NCBI GenBank assembly: GCA_014695175.1
Contig: JACJNV010000279.1
Coordinates: 1-33,859, forward strand
DNA: 33,859 nucleotides
Direction of reading: 5' to 3'
DNA from: Microcoleus sp. FACHB-DQ6
Lineage (GTDB): Bacteria; Cyanobacteriota; Cyanobacteriia; Cyanobacteriales; Microcoleaceae
This document shows, piece by piece, positions 22,841-29,900 of the stretch (positions are counted from its first letter, which is position 1; the number at the start of each line of letters is the position of its first letter). Under the pieces are notes generated by a model. It did not search any database, was not told the DNA's origin, and was given only the letters and a program-made list of their open reading frames with translations. A program made the translations under genes and the position numbers.

Positions 22841-24118
22841 ATGCCTCAAAAAGTAATCGCCAAACAGATGTCTTTGGAATCAGCGTCCGATCCGATCGCC
22901 GTGGTTGCGACCGTCGAAACAGTGCCAGCCGAAGCAGTGGCAGTAGAGTCCTACGCCGATCGGTTGATGGACGAACTGTTTGAAGGAGTCGATGGAGCAT
23001 TCGACGGCAGCGAGGGACTGCCATCGGAACCAGTGCAGCCTGAATTCGTGGCGCTCAAGTCGATCTCTGTACCTCAAATAGTTTTGTCGCAGTTGGCACC
23101 CCCCCAGCCGCAGGGGGGCGAAAAAGACGTAGAAGCGATCGCCCGCCAAGTCGCCCTAGAAACAGCCAAAAAACAGCAGTCCAAACAATCATTCGACAGA
23201 ATCCTGCTGGGAGCAGCATGTGGGTCGCTGCTGCTAGTCATGGGCTTGTGGCTGGCAAGCCGGTCGGGACTGGTGCGCTTGCCCGCCGCCTCCGCACCAG
23301 AGAGGTCCGTAGCAAGTGGCAAAACAGCACCAGACACCCCGTTTGTCGAATACGTGCAGCGTTCGCTAGAAGCGATCGAACAAAAAAAAGCACCCCAGGC
23401 CAACCCGCAACTTGCAGGAGTTCCCGGAGTGGCCACTCCAGGGACGCTGCCGAGCATTTCAATTTCCGGCGCGCCGCCGGCAACCGCAGGTCTTTCGACA
23501 GCAGTCAACCGCATCGCTGATGCCCTAGAACAAGTCGGCGCGCAACCGGGAGCACCTGCACCCCAAATCGTAGTCATCCCTCCCCCCGCTCAGGTGACTG
23601 TGGCTCCGGCTGCTCCGGTAGCTGCTGCTCCGGCTGCTCCGGCTGCTCCGGCTGCTCCGGTAGCTGCTGCTCCGGCTGCTCCGGCTGCTCCTCAAACCGC
23701 CGCAGTTTCGCCCTCGCCGGCGGCTCCAGGCTCCGGTCGAGCGATCGCCGCCGCCGGCACTCGATCTCCCCTCGCCGCTTCCCCTTCCCCCTCGGAGTCT
23801 CCACAGCCGAAGATTTTGGCTCGCGAAACCGAACCGGCACCAGCACCAGCGCCCGCAGCCCAGCAATCCGCGCCCGCGCCCGAGCAATCGGCACCGGCCG
23901 TCAGCAGCGCCCCGACCTCCGCGCACACGCTGGTAGGGATTTTGGAGTTGGGCGATCGATCGGCTGCTTTGTTTGAAGTAGACGGCGTAGCCCGCAGAAT
24001 TTATGTCGGCGAAAGCATTGGCGCTAGCGGTTGGACGCTGGCAGAAATCAAAAATCAAGAAGCAGTGATCCGCAAGGGAGGAGATGTGCGATCGGTTTTT
24101 GTCGGCCAAAAGTTCTAA
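22841..24118 (+). CDS. Membrane-anchored protein with Ala/Pro linker and PilP/GspC-like C-terminus
   Basis: 425 residues. Layout: acidic N-terminal cytoplasmic part (1-118), one transmembrane helix at about 120-143 (ILLGAACGSLLLVMGLWLAS), an extended Pro/Ala-rich region (about 240-365) with repeated AAPVAAAPAAP, and a compact C-terminal domain (about 368-425: HTLVGILELGDRSAALFEVD..RRIYVGESIG..WTLAEIKNQEAVI). The last domain resembles the PilP/GspC homology region, where a small beta domain joins inner- and outer-membrane parts of type IV pilus or type II secretion systems. A role in pilus or secretion assembly is inference; no pil or gsp gene is adjacent. Confidence 0.7.
   Translation: MPQKVIAKQMSLESASDPIAVVATVETVPAEAVAVESYADRLMDELFEGVDGAFDGSEGLPSEPVQPEFVALKSISVPQIVLSQLAPPQPQGGEKDVEAIARQVALETAKKQQSKQSFDRILLGAACGSLLLVMGLWLASRSGLVRLPAASAPERSVASGKTAPDTPFVEYVQRSLEAIEQKKAPQANPQLAGVPGVATPGTLPSISISGAPPATAGLSTAVNRIADALEQVGAQPGAPAPQIVVIPPPAQVTVAPAAPVAAAPAAPAAPAAPVAAAPAAPAAPQTAAVSPSPAAPGSGRAIAAAGTRSPLAASPSPSESPQPKILARETEPAPAPAPAAQQSAPAPEQSAPAVSSAPTSAHTLVGILELGDRSAALFEVDGVARRIYVGESIGASGWTLAEIKNQEAVIRKGGDVRSVFVGQKF
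23602..23692. repeat. Coding GCTGCTCCG minisatellite
   Basis: Tandem 9-nt units GCTGCTCCG (Ala-Ala-Pro), with two larger blocks each containing GTAGCTGCT (Val-Ala-Ala), inside the Ala/Pro linker of the PilP-like gene. Unit lengths are multiples of three, so changes in copy number keep the frame. Confidence 0.85.
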
Positions 24119-24119
24119 T

Positions 24120-24433
24120 CAGTTATCAGTCATTAGTCATCAGTCATTAGTTAGGAGTTAGGTCATCGGTAATCAGTAATGGGCAGCGATCGGGCTGTAT
24201 ATCACGAGCAGTGAAAACAGTTATAATATAGGAACCGCCAAGACGTTCTTAATTGCTGAAACCATTGCTCTTATTACTTCTTGCTTCTATCCGTTAAATC
24301 GGTTACCCAATTCGTTACCGAACTTTCTTCTGCTATAACTAACAACTCAGGATCAATAATCGATCTCCAGTGACTAAGAACCAATGACTAATAACTAATG
24401 ACCAATGACTAATGACCCAGGACTAATGACTGA
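24120..24433. repeat. Short tandem repeats in inverted blocks (CTAATGAC family)
   Basis: 24120-24162 carries TTAGTCATCAGTCATTAG-like units and 24371-24433 carries AATGACTAATGACC-like units; the two blocks are inverted to each other, about 210 bp apart. They resemble short tandemly repeated repetitive (STRR) sequences of cyanobacteria. The repeats fill the 328-bp gap before the coiled-coil gene; I see no ORF here. Not a CRISPR: units are short and there are no unique spacers. Confidence 0.65.
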
Positions 24434-24446
24434 GGAATTATAAAAA

Positions 24447-25022
24447 ATGGGCTTATTTGATGATTTCAACCGCTTTCTAGAAACCCGCTTAGAAGAATTT
24501 TTGCGTAGCAATCCCCATCTGGAATTGCAAGCAATAGAAGAACAACTGAAGGAACAAGAAGAAGACACTCTGCGGCTGATTCTCGATATCCAAAAACAAG
24601 AGAAAAAACTGCAAGCCGAAATTCTCTCCGCCGCTCAAGAAATTCAGCGTTGGAACGATCGCATCAACAAAGCTAAAGCTGCTCAAAGGCTCGATTTAGC
24701 TCAAGCCGCCCAAGAGCGGCAAGCCGCTTTGCTGCGTCAGGGAAATCAGCGCTGGGGTCAAATGCAAGGCTGCAAAGAACGGATTGAAAAAGCAAAAGAA
24801 CTGTACCGCCAAATTCAAGTACGGCGAAAAGAAGTCCGAGCAAAAGCCGCAGAAGCTGCAACTCGCACGACCACTAAAACAGAGCCAAATTGGGATACAA
24901 AGGGTTGGAATCAGAGTTCAAATTATAACACTTTTAATGCGGCAGATCCTTTAGAAGAAAAGTTTCAACACTGGGAAGCTCAGGAAGAACTAGATCAAAT
25001 GAAGCGAAATATAGGCCGATAG
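24447..25022 (+). CDS. Cyanobacterial coiled-coil protein (TIGR04376-like)
   Basis: 191 residues. It begins MGLFDDFNRFLETRLEEFLR and continues as a long, almost gap-free coiled coil (about 28-140), then a polar tail (NWDTKGWNQSSNYNTF). Start, charge pattern and length match a conserved cyanobacterial family (TIGR04376, from memory) of unknown function, somewhat PspA-like in outline. No signal peptide or membrane segment. No strong ribosome-binding site precedes ATG 24447. A structural or membrane-surface role is possible but not shown. Confidence 0.8.
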   Translation: MGLFDDFNRFLETRLEEFLRSNPHLELQAIEEQLKEQEEDTLRLILDIQKQEKKLQAEILSAAQEIQRWNDRINKAKAAQRLDLAQAAQERQAALLRQGNQRWGQMQGCKERIEKAKELYRQIQVRRKEVRAKAAEAATRTTTKTEPNWDTKGWNQSSNYNTFNAADPLEEKFQHWEAQEELDQMKRNIGR

Positions 25023-25373
25023 TTACGAAATTGTCCCAATTTTTTAGGGACTGGTTCACTCGAAACTCGGATTCCCAACGCTTATACTCGTCAACCCCCC
25101 CAGACTCTCAGGTATGGCGATCGCTCGCTCAGACTGGATATAATTACCATCCTAAAATTCTAGGACCAATTAATTAATCATCCCTACAATATTCTCACCT
25201 ACTTAATTAGCGTTGCATATTTATGGTATAAACAAAAGCTCTAATCAAGTAAAAAAATCTATGATTTGTCCCGGCTGTCAATCCACCAATCTGACGGGGT
25301 GACAACCCCGTCAGGTGAAAAAGAGGAATTCTGAATCAAAAAACTGTTTTTTAATTTAAAGCGCTGCGGTTAT
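25023..25373. other. Intergenic region with GC hairpin
   Basis: 351 bp between convergent genes. 25291-25314 is a perfect palindromic hairpin (CTGACGGGGT..ACCCCGTCAG), likely a dispersed element or terminator. A 13-codon frame beginning at 25261 (MICPGCQSTNLTG) resembles the zinc-ribbon start of IS1-type transposases and ends inside this hairpin; it is too short to call. Otherwise nothing recognised. Confidence 0.55.
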
Positions 25374-26270
25374 TCACAACGGTTGCTCTGCTTGAGAAGG
25401 TGGCTCTTCTGGCAGCGGAATAAACTCTGTCTCTTGAGGAACCTGAGCAAACCGTCCCTCTCTCCAATCGAGTTTAGCTTCCTCAATGCGCGAGTGGCGA
25501 CTCGAAACAAAATTCCACCACTTATGCCGCTCACCAACAGGTTCACCGCCAATCACAATACAACGAGCCTTGCCTGAAGCAGAAATGTTTACTTCAGTGC
25601 CTGAATTTAGAACTGCCAACCGATGTTGTTCCAGAGGCACTCCATCGATCGCAAGCCCATCTGTTACGCTGTAAACCGCCTGTTCGCTGTAATTGCCCGG
25701 TAAGGTAAATTGCTTGCCAGCAGTCAGTTGCACGTCCAGATAAATCATGGGTGAAAATATTTGAACTGGGGAAGTGCGACCATAGGCCTCACCCGCAATT
25801 AGGGTGAACGAAACTCCTGCATCCTCCCAAACAGGCAGCTCAGAAGCCGGATGATGCCGAAACCAGGGGTCGGTTTCTTCGTATTCATCGGGAAGGGCTA
25901 TCCAGGTTTGGATGCCATGCAGGATGGCTTCTTTGCTGCGCTCGTCATCAGGCGTGCGTTCAGAGTGGACAATGCCTCGCCCTGCCGTCATCCAGTTCAC
26001 CGCACCCGGACGGATTTCTTGAACGCTGCCCACACTATCGCGATGCAGCAAAACACCTTCAAACAGGTAGGTGACGGTTGCTAAGTTGATGTGCGGATGC
26101 GGTCTGACATCCACGCCCCGGCCGGGTGGAAACACCGCAGGGCCCAGATGGTCAAAAAAGATGAACGGGCCTACCAGTGCTAGAACGTCTGAGGGAAGCA
26201 AGCGACGGGCTTGGAACCCACCCAAATCTTGAATGTGTGGCTCAATGAGATGCTGGATGGTATCCGTCAT
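25374..26270 (-). CDS. Pirin family protein
   Basis: 298 residues, a two-domain cupin. Pirins bind a metal ion; bacterial members can have quercetinase-like activity or regulatory roles. The pirin N-terminal motif is complete: FIFFDHLGPAVFPPGRGVDV, RPHPHINLATVTYLFEG (metal His pair H56/H58), then AGRGIVHSERT (His and Glu of the second metal motif). The C-terminal domain carries LDVQLTAGKQFTLPGNYSEQ and LAVLNSGTEV. ATG at 26270 begins MTDTIQHLIEPHIQDLGG, the expected family start. Cytosolic. It follows the 71-residue small gene in the same direction, 155 bp away. Confidence 0.93.
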   Translation of the reverse strand: MTDTIQHLIEPHIQDLGGFQARRLLPSDVLALVGPFIFFDHLGPAVFPPGRGVDVRPHPHINLATVTYLFEGVLLHRDSVGSVQEIRPGAVNWMTAGRGIVHSERTPDDERSKEAILHGIQTWIALPDEYEETDPWFRHHPASELPVWEDAGVSFTLIAGEAYGRTSPVQIFSPMIYLDVQLTAGKQFTLPGNYSEQAVYSVTDGLAIDGVPLEQHRLAVLNSGTEVNISASGKARCIVIGGEPVGERHKWWNFVSSRHSRIEEAKLDWREGRFAQVPQETEFIPLPEEPPSQAEQPL

Positions 26271-26425
26271 AATGTTTATGAAGTTGCGAACGCTAATCGT
26301 CTATGTCAAAACTGCATTATACAAAAAGCTATCCTTGTATAGGGCGATCGCAATATCAGTGACTGGTCTAAACTTTCCCAATCGAAAGCGGTTGTAGAGT
26401 GTCGAGTTCTCAACGAGCTTTCTGC

Positions 26426-26641
26426 TTACGAGACGATGGAGAGTTCATCACTGACTTGAATCCGACCTTTGACCAGGGAGCGAATCAGACGATCGAGTGA
26501 GCCACGTTCTTCTTCACTGATGGACTCATCAAGGATGGCGGCCATCATGCCGTAGCGGTCAGCTTTGGTAACGCGGTGAGTATCGGTGACAGTGGCAATT
26601 AATTCGTTGATAGCGCCGGGGAGAAGATTAACTGGAGACAT
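26426..26641 (-). CDS. Conserved small hypothetical protein (71 aa)
   Basis: MSPVNLLPGAINELIATVTD leads into a helical, amphipathic chain (YGMMAAILDESISEEERGSL, DRLIRSLVKGRIQVSDELS). No membrane segment or known motif. It lies downstream of the CHAT giant and upstream of pirin, all on the minus strand. Composition looks real for a small soluble protein; function unknown. Confidence 0.62.
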   Translation of the reverse strand: MSPVNLLPGAINELIATVTDTHRVTKADRYGMMAAILDESISEEERGSLDRLIRSLVKGRIQVSDELSIVS

Positions 26642-26945
26642 GGGATTATTTTGAACTCGACACCTTAATCATCTCGTGGTTTCTTCTAAGAGCAAGTGAT
26701 GGTGCTGGTTTTTTTGCGTGATAATACTGAAAATATTGGGTGAACCAAGTCCGTGTTACCAGTGATCGAAGTCACAACATTGAAACCAATGCAGCGGCGG
26801 AAAAATTAGAACCCACCTTCCGCCCTTTGACTATCACACCGTGATAATTTTCGTATTGCACGAGTCTGAACTTCCTGCTGTGCAAAAGTTTCAGACCTTC
26901 ATAGGAAGAACTACCTCTTGACGACAGGAAATCAGCTTTTCCGGG
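26642..26945. other. Intergenic region with operator-like palindrome
   Basis: 304 bp downstream of the CHAT protein. TATCAC-acc-GTGATA at 26832-26846 is a perfect 6-bp inverted repeat of operator type. It might serve the small gene at 26426-26641. No ORF was recognised here. Confidence 0.45.
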
Positions 26946-29900
26946 TTAACGTTTCTCTGCTTCGCCAATGAGCGTAAAAGCGGCCCAATCTACAGGATTA
27001 GGATGTTTGGCCAATGTCACCAGCATGGCCTTCCGCAGCGCTTGGGCAATATCAGGCGTTAGCTGCATCTGCCGATAAAATTCCGCCATCAAGTCTGCTG
27101 TTGATTCGTCAGATACTGACCACAGAGAAACTACAACACTCGGAACGCCTGCTGCAATAAACGATCGCGATAAACCAATGATGCCATCACCTGTAATACG
27201 ACCGCGACCCGTATTGCAAGCACTCAAAACGACGAGTTCGGCATTCAACCTCAAATTGAAAATTTCGCTAGCAGTGAGTAAACCACTGTCATCCTTGCTT
27301 GGGGCAAGTGCGATGACTCCAGGTACCCCCAATCCCTCCACGTCATCCAGGATGCCGTGAGTTGCTAAATGCACGATGCGCGATCGCTCTATTTGCTGTA
27401 AAACTGCTACTTTTGTCGCTTTGTCGCCTGTGAGCGGTTCAGCATTCAAAAGCTGAGCGATCGCGATCGCTTCGGCTTCAGAGTGTGGGAGTGATGACAG
27501 TTTTTGAGGAGGTTGGTTCGTCGTAAACGCAACACTTGGCATGGTAGGATTCCCAACGACTAGCGCACCTTTTCCTGAAGCAAGCTGTTGCTGTTTCTTT
27601 GTTAAAGACAGCACTTGAATTGAAGGCGCTGTTAAAATTGTATGTTTTTCTATCAAGTAGTTTCCCGAAGTATCTTGCAACGCGGCAAAGGGAACTAAGA
27701 ACAAAGATTCATGAGGAATAAAGGTAATTCGCGACGTGGGATCTTGAGGTAGAAGATCAGCAATTGGTTCGATCAGTAGTTGATAAAGCTCTTGCAATGA
27801 CGAATCTAAAAATCGTTGCTCGACAATAGGCCGGGTTGAGGTGGGATTTGTACCTGGTTGGGAGCGCTGCTTGTTTCGCAGGCAACTGGGAATGAAGCAA
27901 CGACCTTCAGTAACCAAGGCTTTTAATGAAGTTTTTTCCTCAACCAAACCTTTCAAACTGATGCGACGAAAGTCAAATTTTCCGGTCGGCTGTATTACCC
28001 AGATATAAAGTTCTGAATCTTGCAGCTTTCTTTGACCATCAGCTTCTCTAACTTCTTTGATAATCGAGTAAGAAACTAAAGTGGAATTTTGTTGTTTAGC
28101 GATTTGCTGAATTTCCTGAATGTTGAGCGGTTTTATTTGACTTTCCGATGACTTTAGGGTAGCCTGTGCTGACGGGGAAGAAAAACGGTTGGTCAATAAT
28201 CTCACAAAAGCTTGCGCCCGTCCCCGCTCTGTTATTTCTAGCGCTTTCTTATGCTGATTTTGATTAGCAAGCACTTCTTGCAATGTACTATAGCTTGTTT
28301 CTTGAGTCTCAAAAATTGAAACTAAATTGAGGTCGCTATTTCCTAAATTTGACCGCAGAGATTCCCAAATTTCAATGGCTGAAAATAAAGCTTTGATAGC
28401 TTCTGCTGGTTGCTTTGCTTTGTATAAAGCGTCACCTAAATTTGTGAGGGCGCGACCTTCAGCGTGGCGATCGCTCAGTTCTCGGGCAAGGGCTAAACTT
28501 TGTTGGTGAGACTCAATCGCTTGACGATAATTTTTGACAGCATAGTAAGCAATTCCTAAATTCTCTAGAGCACGACCTTGAACGAAGCGATCGCCCAGTG
28601 CTGAGGCGATCGCTAAACTTTGTTTCTGCTCATCAATGGCTTTGGCATATTCGGTTAGGGAATAGTGTACTAATCCCAAATTGCTCAAAGCAAGAGCTTC
28701 GCCTCGGCGATCGCGCTGCTGTTTAGCGATCGCTAAACTTTGCTCTTGATATTCAACTGCCTTTTTATACTCTTTTTGGGCATAGTAAAGTAATCCCAAA
28801 TTTCTCAGAACACTCGCCTCTAAATCAGCAGATTTTAGGGAATGCGCTACTTCCAAACTTTGCTCGTAGTATTCGATTGCTTTTTTATAATTGCCAATCG
28901 CGCCGTAAGCAGCTCCCAAACCAATAAAAGCTTGTCCCTTTCCCAATAAATCGGCCCTGGATTCAGCTTGTGCTAAGCGCTGCTGGTGGTAAGAAATTGC
29001 TTTTTCATAATCTCCGATCGCGTAGTAAGTCGCGCCTAGATTGTTGAGCGCGTAGCCTTCCCTAGCGCGATCGCGGGAGAGTCTCGCCAGCTCTAAATTC
29101 TCCTGGTAGCAGGCGATCGCTTTGCTGTAGTCTTTTGGCGCAGTCTGGAGAGGCAATCCTGCTTGTTGCCCCAGTAATTGTTCCTCAGTTAAGCATTGAG
29201 TGGCACTCGGTGTCAGACTTGCTAAGTTTTGCGGTTCGCGATTTCGAGCCCCATTAAGCTGGCTCAATTGTTGAGCGGCAAGGGTATTAGGATTTTCTGG
29301 CTGTGTATTAGAGACTTGCACTGAGACAGGTACAGTGGCTGCCGCAGTTGGTATTGCATCTGAGTTGGCAAGCGTTGGTACGAGTGATGTGGTGGTTGGG
29401 AGACGTAGTGGTTCTGGCACGCCCCTTTCTGACGGCAGCGTGGGAGCTAAGCCAGAGGAAGGAACTTCTAATGGTTCTGGCACGCCCATTTCTGGCGGCA
29501 GCGTGGGAGCTGACCCAAAGGAATCAGAAGGATCATCTGGTTGTGATACATCTGAGCCTAGAGGTGCGATCGCAGGGAATTGAATCGCAGGTGGTGCGAG
29601 TGCTGCGAGTGCTGGTGGTTCTGGCGGTAGTGTGGGAGCTAACCCACCACTCCCAAAGCCGAGACCTCGCCACATATCTAATGGTGGACTGCCCAAAACA
29701 AGGGTAGGATCGGTCAGAGATATTAATCGGCTGCCACTGGTATCAATGCTGTTGGGGTCATTACTGCTAGTAGCGAGGCGAATCGTACCCTCATAGCTGA
29801 GGATAGTACCGGGAGCGATCGCGCCCAAGGCTTGCAAAGTGATGTTTCCATCTGGTATACCCATCGGAGCGACAGAGGTGAGGAAGCTGTTTTTGGCATT

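Noticed and set aside
23525-24109. 194-residue open frame opposite the PilP-like gene, rich in Arg/Ser/Gly
   Set aside because: It is the antisense shadow of the Ala/Pro repeat region, whose GC-rich codons lack stops on the other strand; no ribosome-binding site or domain.
24371-24433. Regular short repeats that might be a CRISPR array
   Set aside because: Units are only about 7-14 nt, degenerate and without unique spacers; no cas genes in the window.
29335-29707. Two plus-strand open frames (82 and 119 residues) opposite the Pro-rich linker of the CHAT giant
   Set aside because: Antisense of repeated Pro-rich codons in the long minus-strand gene.
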